In this document: positions 16,929 to 26,176 of the stretch, one piece after another | Numbering within the stretch: the first letter of the stretch is position 1 | How the letters are laid out: each line of letters opens with the position of its first letter | DNA from: Mangrovicoccus algicola | GTDB lineage: Bacteria > Pseudomonadota > Alphaproteobacteria > Rhodobacterales > Rhodobacteraceae | DNA: 64,000 nucleotides | NCBI RefSeq assembly: GCF_014903745.1 | Contig: NZ_JACVXA010000006.1 | Location: 1-64,000 of the forward strand | Reading direction: 5' to 3' | Notes under the pieces: model-generated | What the model was told of the DNA's origin: nothing | The model's database searches: none | Seen by the model: the letters and a program-made list of their open reading frames with translations, nothing else | Position numbers and translations under genes: made by a program

Positions 16929-17750
16929 ATGACCCAGACCCGCGACCCGATCTTCGACACCGCGCCCGGCCTGCCGCGCCTGCTGGAGATCATGCGACGG
17001 CTGCGCGATCCGGAAACCGGCTGCCCCTGGGACATCGCCCAGGATTTCGCCACCATCGCCCCCTACACGATCGAGGAGGCCTATGAGGTGGCCGACGCGA
17101 TCGAGCGGCAGGCCTGGGGCGAATTGCAGGGCGAGCTGGGCGACCTGCTGCTGCAGACGGTCTATCACGCGCAGATGGCCGAGGAGGCGGGGCTGTTCGG
17201 CTTCGACGATGTGGCCGGGACGGTGGCGCAGAAGATGATCGACCGCCATCCGCATGTCTTCGGCGACGAGAGCCGCGACAAGACGCCCGACCAGCAGACC
17301 GCCGACTGGGAGACGATCAAGGCCGCCGAACGCGCGAACCGCGCCCGCGGCGGCGTGCTGGACGATGTGGCGCTGAACCTGCCGGGGCTGACGCGGGCGG
17401 TGAAATTGCAGCGCCGCGCGGCGCGCGTGGGCTTCGACTGGCCCGCGACCGATCAGGTTCTGGCCAAGATCGCGGAGGAAAGCGCCGAGCTGGTGGAGGC
17501 GCGCGACGAGCTGAGCCAGGCGGAGGTGACCGAGGAGATGGGCGACCTTCTCTTCGTCATGGCGAACCTCGCGCGGCATCTGGGCGTGGAGCCCGAGGAG
17601 GCGCTGCGCGCCGCCAATGCCAAGTTCACCCGCCGCTTCCGCGCCATCGAGGCAAGGCTGGCCGAAAGCGGCCGCCGCCCGGCCGAGTCGGACCTGGCCG
17701 AGATGGACGCGATCTGGGACAGCGTCAAACATGCGGAAAAAGCCGGGTGA
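16929..17750 (+). CDS. mazG: Nucleoside triphosphate pyrophosphohydrolase MazG
   Basis: A 273-residue protein with the tandem MazG domains of the E. coli-type enzyme, which hydrolyses NTPs and dNTPs to monophosphates and pyrophosphate. The first domain carries CPWD (about 37-40), EEAYEVADAI and GELGDLLLQTVYHA, giving the EExxE/ExxD metal-binding pattern; the second carries EESAELVEA and EEMGDLLFVMANLARHL. Length is typical (about 260-280). The following iron-binding protein gene has its own promoter. Confidence 0.93.
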   Translation: MTQTRDPIFDTAPGLPRLLEIMRRLRDPETGCPWDIAQDFATIAPYTIEEAYEVADAIERQAWGELQGELGDLLLQTVYHAQMAEEAGLFGFDDVAGTVAQKMIDRHPHVFGDESRDKTPDQQTADWETIKAAERANRARGGVLDDVALNLPGLTRAVKLQRRAARVGFDWPATDQVLAKIAEESAELVEARDELSQAEVTEEMGDLLFVMANLARHLGVEPEEALRAANAKFTRRFRAIEARLAESGRRPAESDLAEMDAIWDSVKHAEKAG

Positions 17751-17764
17751 CCATCTGACAGGCA

Positions 17765-17792
17765 TTGATTGACTAATTTGGTCATGTTTAAG
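17765..17792 (+). promoter_or_regulatory. Candidate promoter with an embedded iron-responsive (Iron-Rhodo-like) box
   Basis: TTGATT at 17765-17770 and TTTAAG at 17787-17792, 16 bases apart, form a plausible -35/-10 pair. Between them lies TTGA-N9-TCAT (17769-17785), an inverted repeat of the TGA-N9-TCA form described for RirA/IscR-type iron regulators in Rhodobacterales. Its place within the promoter would let a bound repressor block RNA polymerase when iron is sufficient. The gene it precedes encodes an iron-binding protein, which supports the reading. Confidence 0.55.
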
Positions 17793-17823
17793 TCGCGGCA
17801 CATTTCGCACCCGGAGTTCGATC

Positions 17824-18825
17824 ATGCGCCTGACATCCCTGACCGCCCTTGCCGCTCTCGCCGGAGGCTCCGCCTTCGCGCAGGAGGTGAATGTCTATTC
17901 CTACCGCCAGCCCGAGCTGATCGAGCCGATCTTCGATGTCTTCACCGAGGAAACCGGGATCGCCGTCAATGTCGCCTTCCTCAATGCCGGGATGGTCGAG
18001 CGGCTCCAGGCGGAGGGCGAGCGCAGCCCGGCGGACCTGGTCTTCACCGTCGATATCGCGCGGCTGATGGAAATCGTGGAGGCCGGTGTGATCCAGCCGG
18101 TCGATTCCGACATCCTGACCGCGGACATTCCCGCCGCCTTCCGCGACCCGGAGAACCGCTGGTTCGCCGTGACCAGCCGCGCGCGCGTCGTCTATGCCGC
18201 CAAGGACCGCGTCGCCGATGAGGACATCACCACCTATGAAGACCTGGCCGATCCCAAGTGGAAGGGCCGGATCTGCACCCGCCCGGGCACGCATGAATAC
18301 AATGTCGCGCTGGCCGGGGCCTACCTGCTGCATCACGGCGAGGAAGCGACCCGCACCTGGCTGGAGGGGCTCAAGGCCAACCTCGCGAAGAAACCCCAGG
18401 GCAATGACCGCGCGCAGGTGAAATCCATCTGGGCCGGCGAATGCGACATCTCGCTGGGCAACACCTATTACATGGGCCAGATGCTTGCCGATCCCGAACA
18501 GAAGGACTGGGCCGAGAGCGTGCGGCTCCTGTTCCCGGTCTTCGAGAATGGCGGGACGCATGTGAACATCTCGGGCGTCGCCATGACCAAGGCCGCGCCC
18601 AATCGCGACAACGCGGTGAAGCTGATGGAATTCCTGGCCTCGCCGGAGGGCCAGCAGCTTTATGCGGAACTGAACAACGAATACCCGATCTCGCCGGAGA
18701 CGCCGCCCTCGGATCTAGTCGCGTCCTGGGGAAGCTTCACCCCCGACACGCTGGAGCTGAAGGACCTCGCGGCCGCCCGTCCGCCCGCGCTGCGCCTGAT
18801 CGAAGAGGTCGATTTCGACGGCTGA
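17824..18825 (+). CDS. Iron(III) ABC transporter substrate-binding protein (FbpA/FutA type)
   Basis: A 333-residue periplasmic protein with a signal peptide ending SAFA before QEVNVYSY (cleavage near residue 19/20). The order of strands, the YSYRQPELIEPIFD start and the paired tyrosines Tyr215-Tyr216 in GNTYYMGQ match ferric-ion-binding proteins in which tyrosines hold Fe3+. A ggag ribosome site lies 7 bases before the ATG. The permease and ATPase genes that normally follow are missing: the next gene is on the other strand after 358 bases, so the partners must be elsewhere. An iron-box promoter precedes it. Confidence 0.88.
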   Translation: MRLTSLTALAALAGGSAFAQEVNVYSYRQPELIEPIFDVFTEETGIAVNVAFLNAGMVERLQAEGERSPADLVFTVDIARLMEIVEAGVIQPVDSDILTADIPAAFRDPENRWFAVTSRARVVYAAKDRVADEDITTYEDLADPKWKGRICTRPGTHEYNVALAGAYLLHHGEEATRTWLEGLKANLAKKPQGNDRAQVKSIWAGECDISLGNTYYMGQMLADPEQKDWAESVRLLFPVFENGGTHVNISGVAMTKAAPNRDNAVKLMEFLASPEGQQLYAELNNEYPISPETPPSDLVASWGSFTPDTLELKDLAAARPPALRLIEEVDFDG

Positions 18826-19183
18826 TCCCGGCCGCGGCCGCCTGCGGGACCCGCTTCGCGGCGGGTTTGCGCAGGTCTGCCACGGTTTCGCCATGCAATG
18901 ACCCCGCCCATGCCCCGGGCTCTCCGCGACGATGCCATCCGCGGGGGGGACAAGGGGTCATCGCAAGGACGCGATGCAGAAGGTCCCGGGGCCGCGCATT
19001 CACAGCCCCCACGGGCAAGGCTCCGGGACCTCCAACCCTTTCCCCAGGCTCCCCGCAGACCCGCCCGCCCTGCCGCTCCGCCCGGGCCATGGCGCGCGCC
19101 GATCGCGCATCCTGCCGGCGGCTGCGCCGGAGGGCGCCGCGCAGCGGGCAGACCCCGAAGGTACCGCGGGGCCGCCCCCGTCT
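18826..19183. other. Intergenic region between convergent genes
   Basis: This 358-base gap lies between the ends of the iron-binding protein gene and the leftward AstE-like gene. The only structure I see is the small hairpin at 18849-18868. Open frames that cross it have no protein-like character. No transport genes or remnants of them are visible. Confidence 0.4.
18849..18868 (+). terminator. Possible weak terminator after the iron-binding protein gene
   Basis: ACCCGC pairs with GCGGGT around the loop ttcgcg, followed by only TTGC. It lies 24 bases past the stop codon. The short stem and poor T-tract make this a tentative call. Confidence 0.3.
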
Positions 19184-20224
19184 TCAGATGATCTCGTCCT
19201 CGTCGAACATCGAGGCGGCGTCCAGCTGGGCCGAGAGGCTCTCGATCCGGCGGACCGCGCCATCGGCCTCGACATCGGCGATATGGAACAGCGCGTCGCC
19301 CTCGTTGACGATCGGCAGGTTGGTGCGCCCGATGATCAGCCCGCCCGCCGTGGCGCGCAGCTCTGCCTCCGCCTCGCCGAACGGGTCGGAGATGATGCCC
19401 AGAAGATCGCCTTCCGCCACCATTTCGCCGCAGCTCTTGAAGGCGCGCATCAGCCCGCCGGCGGGCGCGCGCTCCCATTCGGTCTTGGAGGCGCGCAGGG
19501 GCGCCGCCGAGGGAATGGGCACGCCGCGCTTGGGAATCATCCCCAGCCCGTGCATCACGCGCAGCACCCCGGCGACCCCGGCGCGCGCGGACATCTCGTC
19601 GAAGCGCAGCCCCTCGCCCGCCTCGTAGAGCAGGATATCCACCCCCGCCGCCTGAGCGGCGGCGCGCAGGCTGCCCTCGCGCAGCTTGGAGCGGATCACC
19701 ACCGGCGCGCCGAAGGCCTCGGCATGGGCGATGGTCTCCGGCTTGCCGGGGCTGACCCGGATCTGGGGCATGTTCATGCGGTGGATCGCGGCCGAATGCA
19801 GGTCGATCCCCAGATCGGCGCGGCCGACGATCTCGGTCATGAACAGATGCGACAGCCGCCCCGCCAGCGATCCGGTCTCCGATCCGGGGAAGGACCGGTT
19901 GAGATCGCGGCGGTCCGGCAGGTAGCGGGAATGGTTGAGGAAGCCGAAGGTGTTGACGATGGGGATCACCATCAGCGTGCCCGAGATCCGGTCAAGCTGC
20001 GGGCTGCGCAGGAGCCTGCGGGCAATTTCCACGCCGATCACCTCGTCGCCATGCACGGCGGCCGAGACGAACAGCACGGGCCCGTCCCTGCGGCCATGGA
20101 CGACATGCACCGACATGCTGACGGGCGTATGGTCCGACAGGACGCTGACCGGCAGGTCGACGGTGCGGCGCGAGCCCGGCGGGATCCGCTGGCTGCCGAT
20201 CTGGAAGGAGGGGCGGTTGGTCAA
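19184..20224 (-). CDS. Succinylglutamate desuccinylase/aspartoacylase family zinc hydrolase (M14-like)
   Basis: A 346-residue protein of the AstE/AspA branch of zinc carboxypeptidase-like hydrolases, which cleave N-acyl groups from amino acids. The zinc ligands are visible in AAVHGDEV (His and Glu) and in GIDLHSAAI (His), and the NRSFPG segment fits the substrate pocket. The last third is a small beta domain typical of the bacterial subfamily (EMVAEGDLLGIISDPFGE). The substrate is unknown. The start is uncertain: homologues begin close to the TTG at 20224 (TNRPSFQIG), while the frame reaches back to a GTG at 20296 with a poorly conserved leader. The gene stands alone, convergent with the iron-binding protein gene. 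Confidence 0.8.
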   Translation of the reverse strand: MTNRPSFQIGSQRIPPGSRRTVDLPVSVLSDHTPVSMSVHVVHGRRDGPVLFVSAAVHGDEVIGVEIARRLLRSPQLDRISGTLMVIPIVNTFGFLNHSRYLPDRRDLNRSFPGSETGSLAGRLSHLFMTEIVGRADLGIDLHSAAIHRMNMPQIRVSPGKPETIAHAEAFGAPVVIRSKLREGSLRAAAQAAGVDILLYEAGEGLRFDEMSARAGVAGVLRVMHGLGMIPKRGVPIPSAAPLRASKTEWERAPAGGLMRAFKSCGEMVAEGDLLGIISDPFGEAEAELRATAGGLIIGRTNLPIVNEGDALFHIADVEADGAVRRIESLSAQLDAASMFDEDEII

Positions 20225-20324
20225 GGCATGTGTCCCGGAACTGGTCGGGACGAGCAAAGCACCCCGCCCGGCATCTGGCAAGATCCGGCAGGGCACGGCC
20301 GTCGCCGCGCCCCGCGATTGCCTC

Positions 20325-20786
20325 TCAGAGGGATTCGGAGGAGGGCAGCGCCGGGGCCAGCGACGTGCTGTTCAGCAACCCGCGCAGGAAGCCCAGATCC
20401 GGCACGGCGCTTTCGGTGACGCGGCGCGACAGGGTGACGACCTCGCCGTTCTCCAGCCCGTAGCGCTCGATATTCGAGACCGACCCGCCCTCGGTGAAGC
20501 GGATGGCGACCACCTGCCGCTCGATCGTCTCGGGCTTGCGCCAGGCATAGGTGGCATTGCGGGAGGCGACGAAATACCAGACATCGTCGCGACGGAAATC
20601 GTCCAGCGGCGGCGCCCCGACCTTTTCCTCGACGCTTTCGCGCGTGTCCGAGCCGGGCTCGATCTCGGCAAGCTGCATGTCGGTGGGGACATATCCGTAA
20701 TCGTCGTACATGGTCGTGCAGGAGACCAGTCCCGACATGGCCACCGCCAGTCCGGCACCCCGCATTGCACTCGTGATCCGACCCAT
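20325..20786 (-). CDS. bamE: Outer membrane protein assembly factor BamE-like lipoprotein (SmpA/OmlA)
   Basis: A 153-residue lipoprotein with the lipobox GLVSC (Cys23 lipidated), followed by the SmpA/OmlA fold: IEPGSDTRESVEEKVGAPP, DDVWYFVASR and RQVVAIRFTEGG. BamE is a small subunit of the beta-barrel assembly complex at the inner face of the outer membrane. Length is somewhat above the E. coli protein (113) because of a C-terminal extension, as is usual in Alphaproteobacteria. It is divergent from the yceD homologue, and the 114 bases between them should hold both promoters. Confidence 0.88.
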   Translation of the reverse strand: MGRITSAMRGAGLAVAMSGLVSCTTMYDDYGYVPTDMQLAEIEPGSDTRESVEEKVGAPPLDDFRRDDVWYFVASRNATYAWRKPETIERQVVAIRFTEGGSVSNIERYGLENGEVVTLSRRVTESAVPDLGFLRGLLNSTSLAPALPSSESL

Positions 20787-20900
20787 CGCCTGTACTTCCG
20801 TCCGTTCCGTTCCCGCAGGCGGCCCGGTCCGGCCGGCTTGCCCGCATGCTGCTGTCCGAGTTATCCAAGCCGGCGCGCCACTGCAAGGAAGGATCATGTC

Positions 20901-21482
20901 ATGAGCGACAGCAGCGAAAGCCGAATCGACGGAACCCAGGTCGTCCTGTCCCGGCTGCCGCGCGAGGGCGCGGCTTTTTCCCTGCAGCCGTCGCCCGAGG
21001 TCCAGGAGGCGCTGCGCGCCGATCTGGGGCTGGACGGGCTGCGCAAGCTGCGCTTCGAGGGGCGGCTCCTGCCCGAGGGCAAGCGCGACTGGCGGCTGGA
21101 GGCGCATCTCGGCGCCACCGTCATCCAGCCCTGCACGGTCACCCTGGCCCCGGTCACCACGCGGCTGGAGGAGGACCTGTCCCGGCGCTATCTCGCGGAT
21201 TGGCAAGATCCCGAGACGGGCGCGGAAACCGAGATGCCCGAAGATGATACGGCCGGTCCCCTGCCCCGGCAGCTGGACCTCGCCGAGGTCATGCACGAGG
21301 CGCTGGCGCTGGCCCTGCCGCTCTATCCCCGCGCCGAGGGGGCGGGATTCGCCGATACCGCCGTCACCGAACCGGGCAAGGCGCCCATGACCGACGAGGA
21401 GGCGAAGCCCTTCGCCGGGCTCGCGGCGCTGCGCGGAAAGCTTGCCGATGGCGGCGATGACGGGGATTCCGGCGAAGAATAG
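20901..21482 (+). CDS. YceD/DUF177 family protein
   Basis: A 193-residue member of the DUF177 (YceD) family, members of which are almost always encoded just before rpmF, as here. In other bacteria the family is linked to 23S rRNA maturation. The conserved parts LRFEGRLLPEGKRDWRLEAHLG and CTVTLAPVTTRLEEDL are present; the E. coli-type family Cys is kept in IQPCTVTL. The ATG at 20901 follows a good aaggaagga site; a closer ATG at 20895 is blocked by an immediate stop. Confidence 0.85.
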   Translation: MSDSSESRIDGTQVVLSRLPREGAAFSLQPSPEVQEALRADLGLDGLRKLRFEGRLLPEGKRDWRLEAHLGATVIQPCTVTLAPVTTRLEEDLSRRYLADWQDPETGAETEMPEDDTAGPLPRQLDLAEVMHEALALALPLYPRAEGAGFADTAVTEPGKAPMTDEEAKPFAGLAALRGKLADGGDDGDSGEE

Positions 21483-21513
21483 CCCCGCAGCGCGCCGGAA
21501 CCACAAAAAACGG

Positions 21514-21541
21514 TTGCACTTCTGCCCGAGAAGAGTATTGA
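21514..21541 (+). promoter_or_regulatory. Candidate promoter of rpmF-plsX-fabH
   Basis: TTGCAC at 21514-21519 and TATTGA at 21536-21541 are separated by 16 bases, in the 184-base gap between yceD and rpmF. It resembles a housekeeping sigma-70-type promoter. Transcription from yceD may also read through. Confidence 0.35.
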
Positions 21542-21666
21542 ACCGGTCTCGTTTTCAGGGCTGGTCAGCCGCGGGCTCCGGCCCCGTTGCCGTCCCTATC
21601 CGCCGGGCCTGTGCGCCCAGAACGCAAACCAACCCGGGCACGCCCCGGCCCACCTGAGGTTGAGAC

Positions 21667-21873
21667 ATGGCCGTCCCCCAGAATAAAGTCACCAAATCCC
21701 GCCGCAACATGCGCCGTTCGCATGACGCGCTGACCGCCGGCAACCCCGCGGAATGCCCGAATTGCGGCGAGCTCAAGCGCCCGCACCACGTCTGCGGCGC
21801 CTGCGGCCACTATGACGACCGAGAAGTCGTCGCGGCTGCCGAGGAAGTCGATCTCGAAGACGACGCGGCATAA
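21667..21873 (+). CDS. rpmF: 50S ribosomal protein L32
   Basis: A 68-residue ribosomal protein. It has the family start [20 protein letters not shown] and two CxxC pairs (CPNC and CGAC) that bind zinc, so it is the zinc-containing form. The acidic tail is common in Rhodobacterales. It opens the rpmF-plsX-fabH cluster, with 21 bases to plsX. Confidence 0.97.
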   Translation: MAVPQNKVTKSRRNMRRSHDALTAGNPAECPNCGELKRPHHVCGACGHYDDREVVAAAEEVDLEDDAA

Positions 21874-21894
21874 GCCACGGCCCCGATACAGGAC

Positions 21895-23007
21895 ATGACG
21901 AAGACGGCGCAGCCCGCGAAGGGCAACGGCGACTCTGGAAACATCGTCCTGTCCATTGACGCGATGGGCGGGGACAAGGGCCCCGCCATGGTCATGAGCG
22001 GCCTTCACAAGGCGCTGCAGCGCAATGCGCGGCTGCGCTTTCTCGTGCATGGCGACAGCGCCGTGCTGGAGCCGCTGGCCGCCAAGCATCGCCTCCTGCG
22101 GGAGCGGTGCGAGATCCGCCATGCCGCCGACGTGGTCACGATGGACTCCAAGCCGAGCCACGTGATGCGTCACGGCAAGGGGACCTCGATGTGGGCCGCC
22201 GTCGATGCCGTGCGCGACGGCGAGGCCCGCGCCTGCGTCTCCTGCGGCAATACCGGCGCGCTGATGGCGCTGTCGATGATCCGGCTGCGCAAGCTGCCCG
22301 GCGTCAACCGTCCCGCCATCGCCTGCCTCTGGCCCTCCCGCAATCCCGCCGGCTTCAACGTCATGCTGGATGTCGGCGCCGATATACGCGCCGAGGCGGA
22401 GGACCTGGTCCAATACGCCCTGATGGGCGCCTTCTATGCCCAGATCGCCCTTGAACTCGAGAAGCCGCGCATCGGCCTGCTGAATGTCGGCACCGAGGAG
22501 CACAAGGGCCGCGCGGAACTGAAGGTCGCCCATGACATGCTGCTCGAGGCCGCGCAGAGCGGCCTCTTCGAGTATGTCGGCTATGTCGAGGGCGGCGACA
22601 TTCCCTCCGCCCGCACCGATGTCATCGTCACCGACGGGTTCACCGGCAACATCGCGCTCAAGACCGGCGAGGGCACGGCCCGGCTGGTCTCGGACCTTCT
22701 GAAACAGGCCTTCCGCCATTCCATCCTGTCCCGTCTGGCCTCGCTTCTGGCGCTGACCTCGCTGCTGCGGCTGCGCAGGCGCATCGACCCCCGCCGGGTC
22801 AATGGCGGCGTGTTCCTGGGGCTGAACGGCACGGTGGTGAAATCCCACGGCTCCTCGGATGCCACCGGCATCGAGGCGGCGGTGCGCCTGGCCCATGAGC
22901 TGGCGCGCGCGGATCTGCCCGGCCAGCTGGCGCATCGGGTTGCATCCGTCGAGGAGGCGCGCCAAGGTGCCGCACAAGTCGGGCAGCTATACGGTAACCA
23001 GAAATGA
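21895..23007 (+). CDS. plsX: Phosphate acyltransferase PlsX
   Basis: A 370-residue enzyme that makes acyl-phosphate from acyl-ACP for phosphatidic acid synthesis. Family motifs are [12 protein letters not shown] (near residue 20), [13 protein letters not shown] (about 117), [10 protein letters not shown] and the [10 protein letters not shown] segment. A 15-residue N-terminal extension precedes the conserved start. It overlaps fabH by ATGA (23004-23007), indicating translational coupling. Confidence 0.96.
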   Translation: MTKTAQPAKGNGDSGNIVLSIDAMGGDKGPAMVMSGLHKALQRNARLRFLVHGDSAVLEPLAAKHRLLRERCEIRHAADVVTMDSKPSHVMRHGKGTSMWAAVDAVRDGEARACVSCGNTGALMALSMIRLRKLPGVNRPAIACLWPSRNPAGFNVMLDVGADIRAEAEDLVQYALMGAFYAQIALELEKPRIGLLNVGTEEHKGRAELKVAHDMLLEAAQSGLFEYVGYVEGGDIPSARTDVIVTDGFTGNIALKTGEGTARLVSDLLKQAFRHSILSRLASLLALTSLLRLRRRIDPRRVNGGVFLGLNGTVVKSHGSSDATGIEAAVRLAHELARADLPGQLAHRVASVEEARQGAAQVGQLYGNQK

Positions 23008-23978
23008 CAAGACGCGCGATGATCCGGGGGGTGGGCCACTGCCTGCCCGAACGCATCGTCCCCAACAGCTATTTCGAGGGGCTGCTCGATACCTCGGACG
23101 AGTGGATCCGCACCCGCTCGGGGATCGAGCGGCGCCATTTCGCCGCCGAGGGACAGACCACCTCGGACCTGGCCGCAGAGGCCGCGCGGGCCGCGCTTGC
23201 CGATGCGGGGCTTCGGCCCGACGATATCGACGCGATCGTGGTCGCGACCTCCACCCCGGACCTGACCTTTCCCTCCTGCGCCACGATGGTGCAGGCGCAG
23301 CTGGGCATGACGCGCGGCTTCGCCTATGACATCCAGGCGGTCTGCGCGGGCTTCATCTTCGCGCTGACCAATGCAAACGGGCTGATCCTTTCGGGCCAGG
23401 CCGAGCGGGTGCTGGTCATCGGGGCCGAGACATTCTCGCGCATCATGGACTGGACCGACCGCGCGACCTGCGTCCTGTTCGGCGACGGCGCGGGGGCGCT
23501 GGTTCTGGAGGCCGCGGAGGGCACCGGAACCGTGGCGGATCGCGGCATCCTCGCCTCCGACCTCAATTCCGACGGGCGCTACAAGGACATCCTCTATGTG
23601 GATGGCGGCGTCTCGGGCACCCAGACCACCGGGCATCTGCGCATGCAGGGCAAGGAAGTCTTCCGCCACGCGGTCGAGAAACTGGCCCAGACCGCCCAGA
23701 CATCGCTGGGAAAGCTGGGGCTGACCGGCGCCGATATCGACTGGATCGTGCCGCACCAGGCCAATCTGCGCATCATCAAGGGCACCGCCAAGAAACTGGA
23801 CGTGCCGATGGAGCGGGTGATCGTCACCGTGCAGGATCACGGCAACACCTCTGCCGCCTCGATTCCGCTGGCCCTTTCGGTCGGCAAGGCCGAGGGCAAG
23901 ATCACCCCCGGCGACCTGATCGTGGCCGAGGCGATCGGCGGCGGACTGGCCTGGGGGTCCGCCATCATCCGGTGGTAA
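23004..23978 (+). CDS. fabH: 3-oxoacyl-[acyl-carrier-protein] synthase III
   Basis: A 324-residue beta-ketoacyl-ACP synthase III, which condenses acetyl-CoA with malonyl-ACP to start fatty acid synthesis. The catalytic triad is complete: Cys114 (AVCAGF), His251 (PHQANLRI) and Asn281 (GNTSAAS). Length is normal. It is coupled to plsX, so the first step of fatty acid synthesis and the entry to phospholipids are made together. Confidence 0.97.
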   Translation: MTRRAMIRGVGHCLPERIVPNSYFEGLLDTSDEWIRTRSGIERRHFAAEGQTTSDLAAEAARAALADAGLRPDDIDAIVVATSTPDLTFPSCATMVQAQLGMTRGFAYDIQAVCAGFIFALTNANGLILSGQAERVLVIGAETFSRIMDWTDRATCVLFGDGAGALVLEAAEGTGTVADRGILASDLNSDGRYKDILYVDGGVSGTQTTGHLRMQGKEVFRHAVEKLAQTAQTSLGKLGLTGADIDWIVPHQANLRIIKGTAKKLDVPMERVIVTVQDHGNTSAASIPLALSVGKAEGKITPGDLIVAEAIGGGLAWGSAIIRW

Positions 23979-24082
23979 ACCCGCCAAAGCTCCAAGCCAT
24001 TGAGTTCCGGGCATATTGACTCTCGATCAAAGCCGTTCCTATGGTCGGTGAACCGCAGACGGCAGATCAACGGGGGGACAGA

Positions 24083-24391
24083 ATGACCGGAAAGACACTG
24101 ACGCGGATGGATCTGAGCGAGGCCGTGTTCCGCGAGGTCGGCCTGTCGCGCAACGAATCGGCGCAGCTGGTCGAGGCCGTGCTGGCCCATCTCAGCGACG
24201 CGCTGGCCGGGGGCGACAGCGTCAAGATCTCCTCCTTCGGGACATTCAATGTCCGCGAGAAGGCGGCCCGGGTCGGGCGCAACCCCAAGACCGGCCAGGA
24301 GGTTCCGATCCATCCCCGCCGCGTGCTGACCTTCCGCCCGTCGCATCTGATGAAGGAACGGGTGGCACAGGGTAACCGCTCGGAAACCTGA
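24083..24391 (+). CDS. ihfA: Integration host factor subunit alpha
   Basis: A 102-residue DNA-bending protein of the HU/IHF family. [28 protein letters not shown] and the intercalating-proline loop [12 protein letters not shown] are clear. The start at 24083 is supported by a ggggggac site; an upstream in-frame ATG at 24041 lacks one. IHF-alpha pairs with IHF-beta, encoded elsewhere. The MerR-type gene follows after 99 bases, an order common in Rhodobacterales. Confidence 0.95.
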   Translation: MTGKTLTRMDLSEAVFREVGLSRNESAQLVEAVLAHLSDALAGGDSVKISSFGTFNVREKAARVGRNPKTGQEVPIHPRRVLTFRPSHLMKERVAQGNRSET

Positions 24392-24490
24392 TCACGGTTA
24401 AGCACGGAACTGAATCGCACCGCCGGATGGCGGGGCCTGGCAAGATGTCGCGCCGATCCCCCGGGACCGGCCGGTCCTCGGGGTTCTGAG

Positions 24491-25999
24491 ATGGAAAAGT
24501 CGCCGGACGCCTTCCGCACCATATCCGAAGTGTCCAAATGGCTGGACACGCCCACCCATGTGCTGCGCTTCTGGGAAAGCCGGTTTCCCCAGGTCGCGCC
24601 GGTCCAGCGTGCCGGCGGACGGCGCTACTATCGCCCCGAGGACATGCAACTGCTGGGCGGGATCAAGGAGATGCTGCATGTCCGCGGCCAGAGCATCCGC
24701 GAAGTGCAGCAGATCCTCGCCGAAAGCGGCAGCGCCGCCGTAACCGCGCTTTCCCCGCCGCTGGCGCGCGAGGCCGCGACCGTCCCCCCGGCGCCGCGCC
24801 TGACCTTCGCCGCCGCGGCCGACGATACGGAGCCGACACCGGCGGCCTCCCCGGCCCCCCCGGAGGACAGCCCCGGAGATTTCGCCGCGGCCTATGCCGC
24901 AGTCTCCGCCGACGAGGACATGCCGCAATCCGCCGGGCCGGAACAGGACGGCGCCGCATCCGAGGATCCCGACACCCTCGCGGCGGCCGAGGATGCCGAC
25001 GCGCAGCCGGAAGGACACCCCCCCTCCGCGGAACCGCCATCACCGGGCGGTCCCGCCGATGCCGCGGCGTCGCAACCTGCGGCGGAAATGCCGGTGGAGG
25101 GCGTGTCCGGCCGCTCCGCCACGGCCCACGCGGATGGCAGGCCAGCGCCCCGGCCGTCCCCGGACCATGAATCGGAATCCAGCGCCGAAACGGCAGAGGA
25201 GGATGAACTCCCCTCCCCCGAAGATGGCGACGCCCCAGATCCAACCGCAGCCGGGGACGGGATGGCGCCGCTGGCCCCGTTTTCCCAGGAACACGATCTG
25301 GCACCTGCCGGCGCGACGTTGGCCGCCGCCGGAGATCTCGATGAAACCGGCCCCGTTGATCCGGAGACGGACGAACCGGTCGGCGATGACGGCCCCGTAT
25401 TCGCGCATCGGCGATCGCAGGGAGAGGATCCGGCACAGGGGGAGGATGGGCCCGGGGATGACAATCCGACCGACGCCGCCCCGGATACCGGGAGCCCCGG
25501 GAAAGCCGGTTCCATGGAAGACACCGTGTCCCAGCCGCTTTTCGCGCGCCGCTGGCAGCGCTCGGCAGCCGCATCCGCGCCGGTCCAGTTCCCCGCGGCC
25601 GAGGAGGGCGGGTTCCGGTCGCGCCGCGCCGCGCCGCCGCAGGACCGTCCCCGCATCCAGGGTTTCTTCATCAACGAGCTCGACCAGGACATGCGCCCGC
25701 CCCCCGCCACCAGCGCGGAGCGGGACGAAACGGGGCCCGGCACCGGGTTCTCTGCACTGGATTCCCGTTCCGCCGAAGCCCCGGCAGGGGCGATCCCGGC
25801 CGCGCCGGCCGCGGGCGCACGTCCCGTGCTGCCGCGCGATCCCTCCGATCCCGCCCCGGGTGCTGCCTGCCTGCCTTCCGCCGCTTCCGGGCTTCGCGGC
25901 CTCGAGTCCGCTCTCTTGCGGGCGCGCCTCGGCGAAGAGGCCCTTGCCCGTCAGGCCCAGCGGCTGGCCGCCCTGCGCGACCGGATGCAGGCCGCATAG
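24491..25999 (+). CDS. MerR family transcriptional regulator with a long disordered region
   Basis: A 502-residue protein. The first 80 residues are a MerR-type winged helix domain ([41 protein letters not shown]). It is followed by a very long acidic Pro/Ala/Glu/Asp-rich region (about 90-455) with no fold I recognise, and a short C-terminal helix ([25 protein letters not shown]), which may oligomerise in place of the usual MerR coiled coil. Cys residues for metal sensing are absent from the N-terminal part. Its place between ihfA and tRNA-Pro is conserved in Rhodobacterales; its targets are unknown. Confidence 0.85.
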   Translation: MEKSPDAFRTISEVSKWLDTPTHVLRFWESRFPQVAPVQRAGGRRYYRPEDMQLLGGIKEMLHVRGQSIREVQQILAESGSAAVTALSPPLAREAATVPPAPRLTFAAAADDTEPTPAASPAPPEDSPGDFAAAYAAVSADEDMPQSAGPEQDGAASEDPDTLAAAEDADAQPEGHPPSAEPPSPGGPADAAASQPAAEMPVEGVSGRSATAHADGRPAPRPSPDHESESSAETAEEDELPSPEDGDAPDPTAAGDGMAPLAPFSQEHDLAPAGATLAAAGDLDETGPVDPETDEPVGDDGPVFAHRRSQGEDPAQGEDGPGDDNPTDAAPDTGSPGKAGSMEDTVSQPLFARRWQRSAAASAPVQFPAAEEGGFRSRRAAPPQDRPRIQGFFINELDQDMRPPPATSAERDETGPGTGFSALDSRSAEAPAGAIPAAPAAGARPVLPRDPSDPAPGAACLPSAASGLRGLESALLRARLGEEALARQAQRLAALRDRMQAA

Positions 26000-26003
26000 A
26001 ATC

Positions 26004-26029
26004 GGCGAAAAAACTGTCTTTTTCGCCTT
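26004..26029 (+). terminator. Probable terminator between the MerR gene and tRNA-Pro
   Basis: GGCGAAAAA pairs perfectly with TTTTTCGCC around the loop actgtc, 5 bases after the MerR-type stop codon. The T-run lies inside the stem rather than after it, which is unusual, so termination strength is uncertain. Confidence 0.45.
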
Positions 26030-26066
26030 GCAGCTGCCGGAGAAAACAGTAGAAGAGCCAAACGGT

Positions 26067-26144
26067 CGGGCCATGGCGCAGCCTGGTTAGCGCGTCCGTC
26101 TGGGGGACGGAAGGTCGTGAGTTCGAATCTCGCTGGCCCGACCA
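26067..26144 (+). tRNA. tRNA-Pro (anticodon GGG)
   Basis: A 78-base cloverleaf including an encoded CCA. The acceptor stem is CGGGCCA with TGGCCCG, the D stem GCGC/GCGC, the anticodon stem TCCGT/ACGGA with loop CTGGGGG (anticodon GGG, G37 as expected for proline), and the T arm GTGAG-TTCGAAT-CTCGC. It reads CCC and CCU. Confidence 0.97.
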
Positions 26145-26176
26145 AATAACCGCACGATACCCGATGTGGAGGATCC

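Noticed and set aside
18737-19090. A 117-codon minus-strand frame in the gap after the iron-binding protein gene
   Set aside because: It overlaps the coding end of that gene, is Arg/Ala/Gly-rich and has no recognisable domain or start signal.
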